Origin: Thermoactinospora rubra
Lineage (GTDB): Bacteria > Actinomycetota > Actinomycetes > Streptosporangiales > Streptosporangiaceae
Reading direction: 5' to 3'
Assembly (NCBI RefSeq): GCF_002093975.1
Contig: NZ_MSZZ01000010.1
Location: 124,001 to 188,000, forward strand
DNA: 64,000 nucleotides
Shown: piece after piece, positions 42,686-54,111 of the stretch
How positions within the stretch are numbered: the first letter of the stretch is position 1
Layout: every line of letters begins with the position of its first letter
Made by a program: the position numbers and the translations under genes
Notes under the pieces: model-generated
What the model was told of the DNA's origin: nothing
Databases searched by the model: none
Seen by the model: only the letters and a program-made list of their open reading frames with translations

Positions 42686-43660
42686 ATGGCAACAGAACCA
42701 GCGGTAGCCGTACATGAGCTGAAAAAGACCTATGGAAAGGTCGAAGCCGTCAAAGGGGTGAGCTTCGAGGTCGCGCCCGGCGAGGTGTTCGGCTTCCTCG
42801 GGCCGAACGGCGCGGGCAAGACCACCACGATCAACATGCTCTGCACCCTGGTCAACCCCACCGGGGGCAGCGCGAGGGTGGCCGGCCACGACGTGGTCGC
42901 CGAGCGCGACGAGGTGCGCGGGAACATCGGCCTGGTCTTCCAGGACCCGACGCTCGACGGATACCTGACCGCCGAGCAGAACCTCCGCTTCCACGCCGAG
43001 CTGTACGGCGTGCCGAAGAGCGTGGTCGGCGACCGGATCCGGCAGGTCATGGAGATGGTCGCGCTGTGGGACCGCAAGGACGCCAAGGTGATGACGTTCT
43101 CGGGCGGCATGAAGCGACGCCTGGAGATCGCCCGCGGCCTGCTGCACTCGCCGCGCGTGCTGTTCCTCGACGAGCCGACGGTCGGGCTGGACCCGCAGAC
43201 CCGGGCCGCCATCTGGGGCTACATCAACAAGCTGCGGCGCAGGGAGGACATCACGATCTTCATGACGACGCACTACATGGACGAGGCGGAGTACTGCGAC
43301 CGGATCGCGATCATCGACCACGGCGAGATCGTGGTGATCGACTCCCCCGAGGCGCTGAAGGCGAGCGTCGGCATGGACCGCGTGCAGATCCACACCGGCG
43401 ACGACGAGGCGGCCATCGCCGCGCTGCGGGAGAGGTTCGGCCTGGAGGCGGCCGTCCGCGAGGGCGCGGTGACCTTCGCCGTGGCCGGGGGCGAGCAGTT
43501 CGTCCCGCGCCTGTTCGCCGAGCTGGGCCTGCCGATCAAGTCGGTCAGCGTGTCCCGCCCGTCCCTGGACGACGTGTTCATGTCCTACACCGGCACGACC
43601 ATCCGCGACGCGGAGGCCGGCGGCGGCAACGAGTGGATGAAGGCGATGGCGAGGCGATGA
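42686..43660 (+). CDS. ABC exporter ATP-binding protein (DrrA family)
   Basis: 324 residues. Walker A FLGPNGAGKTTT, Q-loop VFQDPTLDGYLT, signature FSGGMKRRLEIARG, Walker B LFLDEPTVGLDP and switch His TTHYMDEAE. The C-terminal extension (about residues 230-324) ends in the DrrA-like regulatory segment SVSRPSLDDVFMSYTG. Encoded between the PadR gene and the permease, whose start it overlaps. Drives efflux of a hydrophobic compound; specificity unknown. Confidence 0.94.
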   Translation: MATEPAVAVHELKKTYGKVEAVKGVSFEVAPGEVFGFLGPNGAGKTTTINMLCTLVNPTGGSARVAGHDVVAERDEVRGNIGLVFQDPTLDGYLTAEQNLRFHAELYGVPKSVVGDRIRQVMEMVALWDRKDAKVMTFSGGMKRRLEIARGLLHSPRVLFLDEPTVGLDPQTRAAIWGYINKLRRREDITIFMTTHYMDEAEYCDRIAIIDHGEIVVIDSPEALKASVGMDRVQIHTGDDEAAIAALRERFGLEAAVREGAVTFAVAGGEQFVPRLFAELGLPIKSVSVSRPSLDDVFMSYTGTTIRDAEAGGGNEWMKAMARR

Positions 43661-44511
43661 CCGGCGAGGCGATTTCCGTACGGGTGCCCCGGCGCAGCGC
43701 CGGGCACGACCTGCGCGCGGTCAAGATCGTGCTGCACCGGGAGATGCTGCGGTTCGTCAACGACCGCACCCGCATGGTGTCCATGCTCATCCAGCCGGTG
43801 CTGTGGCTGTTCGTCATGGGCACCGGCCTGGGCACGCTGGTGCGGGGCGCCATCCCCGGCGTGGACTTCCGCACCTTCATGTACCCGGGCATGATCTCGA
43901 TGACCGTCATCATGACGGCGATGTTCTCGGCGGGCTCGATCGTGTGGGACCGCGAGTTCGGCTTCCTGCGCGAGATGCTCGTGGCACCGGTCAGCCGGGG
44001 CGCGATCGTCGTGGGCAAGTGCCTGGGCGGCGCCGTCGTGGCGGTCGGGCAGGGCGTCGTCATCCTGGCGATGGCCGGGCTGGTGGGCGTGCCGTACTCG
44101 CCGGGCCTGATGCTGACGCTGCTGCTGGAGATGTTCCTGGCCGCCTTCACGATCACCGCGTTCGGCGTGACGCTGGCGGCGCGCATGAAGAACATGCAAA
44201 CGTTCTTCGGCCTCATGCAGATGGCGATCATGCCGATGATGTTCCTGTCGGGGGCCATGTTCCCCCTCGGCAACCTGCCGAGCTGGCTGCACGTGCTCAC
44301 CACGGTCAACCCGCTGACCTACGCGGTGGACCCGATGCGGCAGGCGGTCTTCTCCCACCTGTCGGTGCCCGCCGAGGTGAACGCCATGCTGAACCCGGGC
44401 GTGCAGTGGTTCGGCTGGCAGGTGCCGGTCGCCCTGGAGCTCGGCCTGGTGGCCGCGATCGGGGCCGTGCTGCTGGGCCTGGCGATCGCCCAGTTCAGGA
44501 GGGCCGACTAG
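43657..44511 (+). CDS. ABC-2-type exporter permease (DrrB family)
   Basis: 284 residues with six hydrophobic segments. Typical motifs are FMYPGMISMTVIMTAMFSAG and WDREFGFLREMLVAPVSR, followed by FLSGAMFPLGNLP before the last pair of helices, as in ABC-2 DrrB/NodJ permeases. ATG 43657 overlaps the ATPase stop. Partner of the upstream ATPase. The operon ends at a strong hairpin (44519-44550). Confidence 0.93.
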   Translation: MTGEAISVRVPRRSAGHDLRAVKIVLHREMLRFVNDRTRMVSMLIQPVLWLFVMGTGLGTLVRGAIPGVDFRTFMYPGMISMTVIMTAMFSAGSIVWDREFGFLREMLVAPVSRGAIVVGKCLGGAVVAVGQGVVILAMAGLVGVPYSPGLMLTLLLEMFLAAFTITAFGVTLAARMKNMQTFFGLMQMAIMPMMFLSGAMFPLGNLPSWLHVLTTVNPLTYAVDPMRQAVFSHLSVPAEVNAMLNPGVQWFGWQVPVALELGLVAAIGAVLLGLAIAQFRRAD

Positions 44512-44518
44512 GCGAGGA

Positions 44519-44550
44519 AAGGGGCTTCCCCGCAGGCGGGGAAGCCCCTT
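44519..44550. terminator. Bidirectional terminator hairpin
   Basis: A perfect 13-bp stem, AAGGGGCTTCCCC with GGGGAAGCCCCTT, and a 6-base loop. It lies between the convergent permease and secreted-protein genes and has A residues before and T residues after, so it can work in both directions. Confidence 0.85.
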
Positions 44551-44577
44551 CAGCCGGACCGGCTGTGAGCGGACCGG

Positions 44578-45936
44578 TTACCTCTTGACGCGGACGTAGT
44601 CCTTGCGGCTGTAGTCGCCGTAGGCGTCCTCGTCACCCTTGAAGTAGAACCGCCAGGTGCCCGACTTCCAGGCCTTGGCCTTGGTGTGCAGGTACCCGTT
44701 GTCGTTGGACCAGGTGGTCTTCACGAAGTACCACTTGCTGGACCCCTTGGGCCGGAAGTACAGGCCGACCTTGGCCTCGTAGCCTTCCCAGCTCCCGTCG
44801 TGGACCAGCAGCCTGCCCTTGAAGTGCAGGTACTTGCCGCGCTTGACGGGCTCGGGGTAGGCGTTGAACTTCACCAGCCAGCTCTTCATCTTCTCCGGCG
44901 GCGGGGCGGGGGCGACGACCCTGACCCAGTCGGCGTCGCTGCCGGTGCCGCGGACGCCTCTGACGCCCGCGAACTCCGCACGCCACCAGCCGGAGGTCAC
45001 CGCGGTGGCGCGGGCGGCGTAGTCGCCGTCGCCGTCGGTGGTCGCGCTGGTGACGTACTCCCACCTGTCGGAGCCGTCGGCCTTGAACAGGATGGCGACC
45101 CTCAGGCCACCGTGCCCGTCCCAGCCGTGGCGGCCGAGGATCTGCAGGGTGCCCTTGAAGTTGACCTTGTCACCCTTGGTCACCGGCTCGGGGTAGGCGT
45201 CGAAGCTCAGCCGGCTCGGGCGCGGCCTGGATCCGACGTCGACCCGGTCGGTGTCGCTGACCGAGCCGTTGGCGTAGGCGGTCTCGGCGAACTCGGCTCG
45301 CCAGTAGCCGGTCTCCTCGGCCTTGACGTGCGCGCGGAACCAGCCGTGCTTCCCGGTGGTCGTCTTGGTGACGTGCCGGTAGGCGTCGGTGCCCTTGGCG
45401 CGGAAGGTGATCGTGACCGTCTGGCCGCCACGGCCGGTCCAGCCGCCCCTGTCGAACAGGAGCCGCCCCGTCACGGTCAGCGTGTCGCCCTTGTCGGCCC
45501 TGTCGGGCCGGGCGTCGAAGTCCACGATCTTGGTGTCGAGCTTCTTGCTCACCGAGACGGTGAAGGTGCCGGTCTCGTGGCTGCCCGCGGCGTCGCCCTT
45601 GAAGGGGATCGCGCGGTAGGACCAGGTGCCGACGTCCTCCAGGTCGAAGGTCTTGCTGCCCTTCCAGGTGTTGTCACCCGTCTTGGACAGCGCGAGCGGC
45701 GTCCAGACGCTGACGTCGCCCGGCGCCTTGAGGGCGAACTCGACACGGGTCGTGTCGGTGGCGGTGACGGTGAAGGTCACCTCCACCGCCTTGGCTGTCA
45801 CGTCGGCCGAGGCGGGACTGACGTCGACCTTGGTGACGTCGGGGTCGGCCGCTGCGGTCGCAGCCGTGGGCGCGAGGGCTAATACCCCTGCTCCCACCGC
45901 AAGCGCGACGGCGGCGGCCCGGATGCGTCGAAACAT
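44578..45936 (-). CDS. Secreted protein with three related beta-type repeats
   Basis: 452 residues. Sec signal at 1-29 (RRIRAAAVALAVGAG...ATAAA). Residues of about 30-130 look like a bacterial Ig-like domain. Three related repeats of about 100 residues follow, each starting with a FDAxPxPVxKGDxxxFKG-type line and having GRxGWxGxGG, a KxxGSxxWxYV strand and WWRAEFxG near the end. The third is the most diverged and finishes at VRVKR. No catalytic or wall-anchoring motif is seen; likely an extracellular adhesion or matrix protein. ATG 45936. It ends at the shared terminator and is divergent from the E1 gene. Confidence 0.82.
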   Translation of the reverse strand: MFRRIRAAAVALAVGAGVLALAPTAATAAADPDVTKVDVSPASADVTAKAVEVTFTVTATDTTRVEFALKAPGDVSVWTPLALSKTGDNTWKGSKTFDLEDVGTWSYRAIPFKGDAAGSHETGTFTVSVSKKLDTKIVDFDARPDRADKGDTLTVTGRLLFDRGGWTGRGGQTVTITFRAKGTDAYRHVTKTTTGKHGWFRAHVKAEETGYWRAEFAETAYANGSVSDTDRVDVGSRPRPSRLSFDAYPEPVTKGDKVNFKGTLQILGRHGWDGHGGLRVAILFKADGSDRWEYVTSATTDGDGDYAARATAVTSGWWRAEFAGVRGVRGTGSDADWVRVVAPAPPPEKMKSWLVKFNAYPEPVKRGKYLHFKGRLLVHDGSWEGYEAKVGLYFRPKGSSKWYFVKTTWSNDNGYLHTKAKAWKSGTWRFYFKGDEDAYGDYSRKDYVRVKR

Positions 45937-45993
45937 CGGGTTCCGTCCTTCCCTTGGGAGATCCCTTGGGTTGAACGCGGCATTGAGGGTGCC

Positions 45994-46016
45994 ACGTCTT
46001 TACCTCTAGTAGACGT
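45994..46016. promoter_or_regulatory. Inverted repeat ACGTCT-N11-AGACGT in the divergent promoter region
   Basis: A 6-bp perfect dyad about 60 bases before the secreted-protein gene and 115 before the E1 gene. The region 45937-46129 is AT-richer than its surroundings and holds the promoters of both. No other feature is clear in it. Confidence 0.35.
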
Positions 46017-46129
46017 TCGCTACCCCGATATGGTTGAAAAATCTGACAACCTGTTATTAATCGGTGTCAAACTCAGGCGGACGCAACATGTCACCTCACG
46101 AGCACCCTCCGGGGAGGCATAATCGCCCT

Positions 46130-48349
<2,220 letters not shown>

Positions 48350-48359
48350 CAGGTTTGCC

Positions 48360-48397
48360 GCAAGCTTGCTGAAACCTTCCGGAAAGGATTGCAAAGC
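48360..48397. promoter_or_regulatory. GCAAGCTTGC palindrome and nearby TTGCAAAGC before the amylopullulanase gene
   Basis: GCAAGCTTGC (48360-48369) is a perfect palindrome. CCTTCCGGAAAGG (48375-48387) is a near-perfect one, and TTGCAAAGC follows. GCAAG/CTTGC repeats precede many actinomycete amylase genes and are linked to MalR-type LacI repressors, so maltose/starch control is likely. Confidence 0.45.
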
Positions 48398-48456
48398 GCC
48401 CGCGGGATGAGTACCTTCCGGGCATCACCCCCCATCTCATCCCGTGGAGGCCCCCG

Positions 48457-51400
48457 GTGCTCCGCTGCGCGTCCGTCCTGTTGGCAGGCGTCCTGTTAGC
48501 CGCCACCGCGTTGTCCCCCGCTTCCAGCACGGCGTCGGCGTCGGTGCCGGCCCCGGTGGCGGCGCTGAGCCGTACGGCCGAGCCCGGAGACGCCGAGCTG
48601 GCCCGCGACGCGCTCCGCGCGGACCTGTCGCGGGAGCGCTTCTACTTCGCCATGACCGACCGGTTCGCCAACGGCGAGGCCGGCAACGACACCGGCGGCC
48701 TGGCCGGCGACCGCACCCGCACCGGCTTCGACCCGGCCGACAAGGGCTTCTACCACGGCGGCGACCTCAAGGGCCTGCTGGACAGGCTCGACTACATCCA
48801 GGGCCTCGGCGCCACCGCCCTGTGGATCACCCCGGCGTTTCAGAACAAGCCCGTCCAGGGCGACTCGGCCGGGTACCACGGCTACTGGATCACCGACTTC
48901 ACCAGGATCGACCCGCACCTGGGCACCAACGCCCAGATGAAGCGGCTGGTCGACGAGGCGCACCGGCGCGGGATGAAGGTCTTCTTCGACATCATCACCA
49001 ACCACACCGCCGACGTCGTCGACTACGCGGAGAAGACGTACTCCTACCGCTCCAAGGCCGCCTACCCTTACCTCGACGCCGACGGCGTGCCCTTCGACGA
49101 CCGCACGGCCGACCCGTTCCCCAAGGTGAGCGCCGAGTCCTTCCCCTACACGCCCGTCGCGCCCAAGGACGTCAAGACGCCGAAGTGGCTCAACGACCCG
49201 ACGATGTACCACAACCGGGGCGACTCCACCTTCACCGGCGAGAGCTCGGAGTACGGCGACTTCTTCGGCCTGGACGACCTGTGGACCGAGCGGCCCGAGG
49301 TGCGCCAGGGCATGATCGACATCTACCGGACCTGGGTGCGGGAGACCGGCGTCGACGGGTTCCGCATCGACACCGCGCGGCACGTCGACATGGGGTTCTG
49401 GGAGAAGTTCTCCCCCGCCCTGCGCGGCTACGCGGCCCAGCTGGGCAACAGCCGCTTCTTCATGTTCGGCGAGGTCTACTCAAGCGACCCGGCCTTCACC
49501 AGCCGCTACTCCACGCGCGGCGGCATGAACGCCACTCTCGACTTCCCCTTCCAGGAGGCCGCGCGGGCCTTCAGCGGCGGCACGGCCGGAGCCGCCAAGC
49601 TGGCCGCGCTGTTCGCGGCCGACGACTACCACCTCGACGCCGACTCCAACGCCGCCTCGCTGCCGACCTTCCTCGGCAACCACGACATGGGCCGCATCGG
49701 CCACTTCCTGGCCCGCGACAACCCCGGCGCGGGCGACGCCGAGCTGCTGCGCCGCGACCTGCTCGCGCACGGGCTGATGTTCCTGGTGCGCGGCCAGCCG
49801 GTGGTCTACTACGGCGACGAGCAGGGCTTCACCGGCGAGGGCGGCGACAAGGACGCCCGGCAGGACATGTTCGCCTCCAAGACGCCGGACTACCTCGGCG
49901 ACGACCTCATCGGCACCGACGCCACCCACGCGGTGGACAACTACACGCCCGCGCACCCGCTCTACCAGGGGATCGCCGAACTGGCCAAGCTGCGCGACGA
50001 CCATCCGGCGCTGGCCGACGGCGCCCAGATCGAGCGGCTGGCCAGCGGCTCGGTGTACGCGCTGTCCCGCATCAACGCCCGCGAGCAGGTCGAGTACGTC
50101 GTCGCCGTCAACAACGCCGAGACCGCCGCGCAGGCGAGCATCCCCACCTACTCGCCGTCCATGGCGTTCACGCAGGTGTACGGCGGAGCGGCCACGGCGA
50201 CGTCGGGAACGGACGGCAGGCTGGCGGTGACGGTCCCCGCCCTGTCCGCCGTCGTCTACAAGGCGTCGGCCAAGGCCGCGCCGCCCGCCGAGGGCCCGGC
50301 GATCTCGATCGCCCTGCCCGGCACGCAGATCCGCGGCACCGCCGAGGACGGCCGCGTCCCCGTCACGGCCACCGTCCCCGGCACCGGCTTCGCCCAGGTG
50401 ACCTTCGCCGCCAGGGTGGGCGACGGCGGCTGGCGGGTGCTGGGCACCGACGACGCCCCCAACGGCCGCACCTTCCGGATATTTCATGATCTGGCGGGCA
50501 TCCCGGCGGGCACGACGATCACCTACAAGGCAGTCGTGAAGGACGCCGCCGGCCGGATCGCCTCGGCGAGCGCGCAGGCCACCGTGGGCCCCGACCCCGC
50601 CCCCGAGCCGCCCGGCGCGGTCAAGCGCGACTGGCTCGTCGTCCACTACAACCGCCCAGGCGGCGACTACGACGGCTGGGGCCTGCACGTGTGGGGCGAC
50701 GTCGAGCAGCCCACCGACTGGGCCGGCCCCCTGCCGCTCCGGGGCGAGGACGGCTACGGCCGCTTCGCCTGGATCAAGCTGAAGCCCGGCGCGACCAGCG
50801 TCGGCGTCATCGCCCACAAGGGCGACGAGAAGGACGGCGGCGACCGGATCGTCAACCCGGCCAGGACCGGCGAGGTCTGGATCGCCCAGGGCAGGCCCGA
50901 CACCTACGCCTCGCGGGCCGCCGCCCAGGGCTACGCCACCGTCCACTACAGCCGTCCCGACAAGCAGTACGACGGCTGGGGCCTGCACCTGTGGGGCGAG
51001 GCGATCGCCGACGGCGCGGGCACGGACTGGGCCAACCCGCGCATGCCCGACGGCGTCGACTCCTTCGGCGCGTTCTGGAAGGTGCCGCTGAAGAACCCCG
51101 ACGCCCCGCTGAACTACATCATCCACCGCGGCGACGCCAAAGATCCCGGCCCCGACCAGGCGTTCGTCCCGTCGGCCCAGCCCGAGGCGTACGTCAACTC
51201 CGGCTCCGACGTCATCCACCCCACCCTGGCCGCCGCCCAGAACACGGCCGTGCTCCACTACCACCGCCCGGACGGCGACTACGACGGGTGGGGGCTGCAC
51301 GTGTGGGCCGGCGCCGCCACCCCCACCGAGTGGAACGCGCCGCTGATGCCCGCCGGGAGCGATAGGTTCGGTGTCTACTATCGGGTCCCGCTGGCCGCCG

Positions 51401-54111
51401 GGGCGAAGAGCCTGAGCTACATCATCCACCGCGGCGACACCAAGGACCTGCCCGCCGACCAGGCGCTCGACCTGGTCACGACCGGCCACGAGGCCTGGCG
51501 CCTGGCGGCCACGGAGGGTTACGTGCTGCCCCAGCCCACGGCGACCGGCGCGGACGCCGACCTGTCCAAGGCCCGGGCGCACTGGATCGACCGCGACACG
51601 GTGCTGTGGAAGGTCCCCGCCTCCTCACGCCACTTCCTGGCCTTCTCCCCCAAGGGCGACATCGCCTACGAAGACGGCGACCTGACCGGCGACGTGCGCC
51701 TGATCCGGCTGGTCCCCGGCACGCTGACCGACGCCCAGAAGGCCAAGTGGCCGCACCTGGCCTCCCACGGCGCGCTCAAGGTCGACCCGCGCGACGCCGA
51801 GCTGGTCAAGCAGGCGCTGCGCGGCCAGGTCGTCGCCGTCGAACGCAGCGCCTCCGGCGCGCTGCTCACCGCCACCGGCGTGCAGATCCCCGGCGTCCTG
51901 GACGACCTGTACGGCAAGGCCGTCACCGCCGCGCTCGGCCCGACCGGGAAGGCCCTGCCGAGGCTGTCGCTGTGGGCGCCCACCGCCCAGCAGGTCAGGC
52001 TCGTCCTGTACGGCGGCGGCCGTACCGAGCACAGGATGCGGCGCGACGACGAGACGGGCGTCTGGTCGGTCACCGGCAAGCCGTCCTGGATGGGCCGCGA
52101 CTACACCTACCTCGTCACCGTCTACTCCCCCGCCGCGGGCAAGGTCGTCACCAACGAGGTGACCGACCCCTACAGCCTGGCCGTGGCGCCCGACGGCGTA
52201 CGCAGCCGCCTGGTGGACCTGGACAGCGCCCAGCACAAGCCCTCCGGGTGGGACAGGCTCGCCAAGCCGAGGGCCGTGCCCCAGGACCGGGCGTCGATCT
52301 ACGAGCTGCACGTGCGCGACTTCAGCGCCTCCGACGCGAGCGTCCCGGCCGCGCAGCGCGGCACCTACGCCGCCTTCGCCGGCGACGGGACCGGCATGCG
52401 GGAGCTGCGCGCGCTCGCCAAGGACGGGCTCACCCACGTCCACCTGCTGCCAGCCTTCGACTTCGCCACCGTCCCCGAGCGCAGGGCCGACCGCACCGAG
52501 CCCGACTGCGACCTGGCCGCCATGCCGCCCGATTCCGAGCAGCAGCAGGAGTGCGTGGCCAGGACCGCCGCCAAGGACTCCTTCAACTGGGGCTACGACC
52601 CGCTGCACTACACGGTGCCGGAGGGGTCCTACGCCACCGACCCGGACGACCGGATCAAGGAGTTCCGCGGCATGGTGGCCGGGCTCAATCGGGCCGGGCT
52701 GCGCGTGGTGATGGACGTGGTCTACAACCACACCCACTCACTCGACGTGCTCGACAGGATCGTGCCTGGCTACTACCACCGGCTGCTGGAGGACGGCGCC
52801 GTGGCCACCTCCACCTGCTGCGCCAACACCGCGCCCGAGCACGCCATGATGGGCAGGCTCGTCGTCGACTCGGTCGTCACATGGGCCAGGCAGTACAAGG
52901 TCGACGGGTTCCGGTTCGACCTCATGGGCCACCACCCCAAGGCCAACATCCTGGCCGTCAGGAAGGCCCTGGACCGGCTCACCCTCGACAGGGACGGCGT
53001 GGACGGCAAGTCGATCATCCTGTACGGCGAGGGCTGGAACTTCGGCGAGGTCGCCGACGACGCCCGCTTCGAGCAGGCCACCCAGGCCAACATGGCCGGG
53101 ACCGGCGTCGGCACCTTCAGCGACCGGCTGCGCGACGCCGTGCGCGGCGGCGGCCCCTTCGACGCCGACCCGCGCATCCAGGGCTTCGGCTCCGGGCTGG
53201 CGGGAGCCCCGAACGGCTCGCCCGCCAACGGCACGCCTGAGCAGCAGCTGGCCAGGCTGCGCAGGTATGCCGACATCATCAGGATCGGGCTGACCGGCAA
53301 CCTGAAGGACTACGTGCTGCCGTCGGGCAAGAAGGGATCGGAGATCGACTACAACGGCCACCCGGCCGGGTACGCTGCCACGCCGGGCGAGGTCGTGACA
53401 TATGTGGACGCGCACGACAACGAGACCCTGTTCGACGCGCTGGCCTACAAGCTGCCCCAGGCCACGGGCATGGCCGACCGCGTGCGCATGCAGACGCTGT
53501 CGCTGGCCACGGCGGTCCTGTCGCAGGGCACGACGTTCGTGCACGCCGGGAGCGAGCGGCTGCGGTCCAAGTCGCTGGACCGCAACTCCTACGACTCCGG
53601 CGACTGGTTCAACCGGCTGCTGTGGGACTGCTCGGCGGGCAACGGGTTCGGCTCGGGACTGCCGCCCAAGGCCGACAACGGGCCCAAGTGGGAGTACGCG
53701 CGCCCGCTGCTGGCCGACCCGGCGCTGAAGCCGGACTGCGCGGCGATCGGCGCGGCCCGGGCCCGGTACGGCGAGCTGCTGCGGATCCGCTCCTCCTCCC
53801 CCGCCTTCGCGCTCGGCTCGCCGGCCGAGATCCAGAAGCGGGTGACCTTCCCGGACTCGGCCGACGGCGTGATCACCATGCACATCGACGCGACCGGCGT
53901 CGATGCGCGCTGGAAGTCGATCACGGTGGTCTTCAACGCCACGCCGGTCGCCCACACCCAGGCGATGCCCGCGCTCGCCGGGCAGCGGGTCGGGCTGCAC
54001 CCGGTCCAGGCGGCCTCGGACGACGAGGTGGTCAAGCAGTCGGCCTTCGACGCGGCGACGGGCACGCTGACCGTCCCGGCCAGGACGGTGGCCGTGTTCG
54101 TACGGTCATAG
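48457..54111 (+). CDS. Secreted amylopullulanase (GH13 alpha-amylase, three CBM41-like modules, GH13 pullulanase)
   Basis: 1884 residues; GTG 48457 follows GGAGG at six bases. A Sec signal covers residues 1-30. The first GH13 domain has GVDGFRIDTARHVD (nucleophile Asp about 305), MFGEVYS (Glu 339) and FLGNHDMGR (Asp 410), so it should cut alpha-1,4 bonds. Three starch-binding modules of about 100 residues begin near 722, 825 and 928; each has HYxRPxxxYDGWGLHxW, typical of CBM41. The second half is a pullulanase with a CBM48-like head, YNHTHSLD, GFRFDLMGHHP (Asp 1488), YGEGWNFG (Glu 1525) and VDAHDNET (Asp 1654), for alpha-1,6 bonds. A C-terminal beta domain finishes it. All six catalytic acids are present. 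Confidence 0.95.
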   Translation: MLRCASVLLAGVLLAATALSPASSTASASVPAPVAALSRTAEPGDAELARDALRADLSRERFYFAMTDRFANGEAGNDTGGLAGDRTRTGFDPADKGFYHGGDLKGLLDRLDYIQGLGATALWITPAFQNKPVQGDSAGYHGYWITDFTRIDPHLGTNAQMKRLVDEAHRRGMKVFFDIITNHTADVVDYAEKTYSYRSKAAYPYLDADGVPFDDRTADPFPKVSAESFPYTPVAPKDVKTPKWLNDPTMYHNRGDSTFTGESSEYGDFFGLDDLWTERPEVRQGMIDIYRTWVRETGVDGFRIDTARHVDMGFWEKFSPALRGYAAQLGNSRFFMFGEVYSSDPAFTSRYSTRGGMNATLDFPFQEAARAFSGGTAGAAKLAALFAADDYHLDADSNAASLPTFLGNHDMGRIGHFLARDNPGAGDAELLRRDLLAHGLMFLVRGQPVVYYGDEQGFTGEGGDKDARQDMFASKTPDYLGDDLIGTDATHAVDNYTPAHPLYQGIAELAKLRDDHPALADGAQIERLASGSVYALSRINAREQVEYVVAVNNAETAAQASIPTYSPSMAFTQVYGGAATATSGTDGRLAVTVPALSAVVYKASAKAAPPAEGPAISIALPGTQIRGTAEDGRVPVTATVPGTGFAQVTFAARVGDGGWRVLGTDDAPNGRTFRIFHDLAGIPAGTTITYKAVVKDAAGRIASASAQATVGPDPAPEPPGAVKRDWLVVHYNRPGGDYDGWGLHVWGDVEQPTDWAGPLPLRGEDGYGRFAWIKLKPGATSVGVIAHKGDEKDGGDRIVNPARTGEVWIAQGRPDTYASRAAAQGYATVHYSRPDKQYDGWGLHLWGEAIADGAGTDWANPRMPDGVDSFGAFWKVPLKNPDAPLNYIIHRGDAKDPGPDQAFVPSAQPEAYVNSGSDVIHPTLAAAQNTAVLHYHRPDGDYDGWGLHVWAGAATPTEWNAPLMPAGSDRFGVYYRVPLAAGAKSLSYIIHRGDTKDLPADQALDLVTTGHEAWRLAATEGYVLPQPTATGADADLSKARAHWIDRDTVLWKVPASSRHFLAFSPKGDIAYEDGDLTGDVRLIRLVPGTLTDAQKAKWPHLASHGALKVDPRDAELVKQALRGQVVAVERSASGALLTATGVQIPGVLDDLYGKAVTAALGPTGKALPRLSLWAPTAQQVRLVLYGGGRTEHRMRRDDETGVWSVTGKPSWMGRDYTYLVTVYSPAAGKVVTNEVTDPYSLAVAPDGVRSRLVDLDSAQHKPSGWDRLAKPRAVPQDRASIYELHVRDFSASDASVPAAQRGTYAAFAGDGTGMRELRALAKDGLTHVHLLPAFDFATVPERRADRTEPDCDLAAMPPDSEQQQECVARTAAKDSFNWGYDPLHYTVPEGSYATDPDDRIKEFRGMVAGLNRAGLRVVMDVVYNHTHSLDVLDRIVPGYYHRLLEDGAVATSTCCANTAPEHAMMGRLVVDSVVTWARQYKVDGFRFDLMGHHPKANILAVRKALDRLTLDRDGVDGKSIILYGEGWNFGEVADDARFEQATQANMAGTGVGTFSDRLRDAVRGGGPFDADPRIQGFGSGLAGAPNGSPANGTPEQQLARLRRYADIIRIGLTGNLKDYVLPSGKKGSEIDYNGHPAGYAATPGEVVTYVDAHDNETLFDALAYKLPQATGMADRVRMQTLSLATAVLSQGTTFVHAGSERLRSKSLDRNSYDSGDWFNRLLWDCSAGNGFGSGLPPKADNGPKWEYARPLLADPALKPDCAAIGAARARYGELLRIRSSSPAFALGSPAEIQKRVTFPDSADGVITMHIDATGVDARWKSITVVFNATPVAHTQAMPALAGQRVGLHPVQAASDDEVVKQSAFDAATGTLTVPARTVAVFVRS

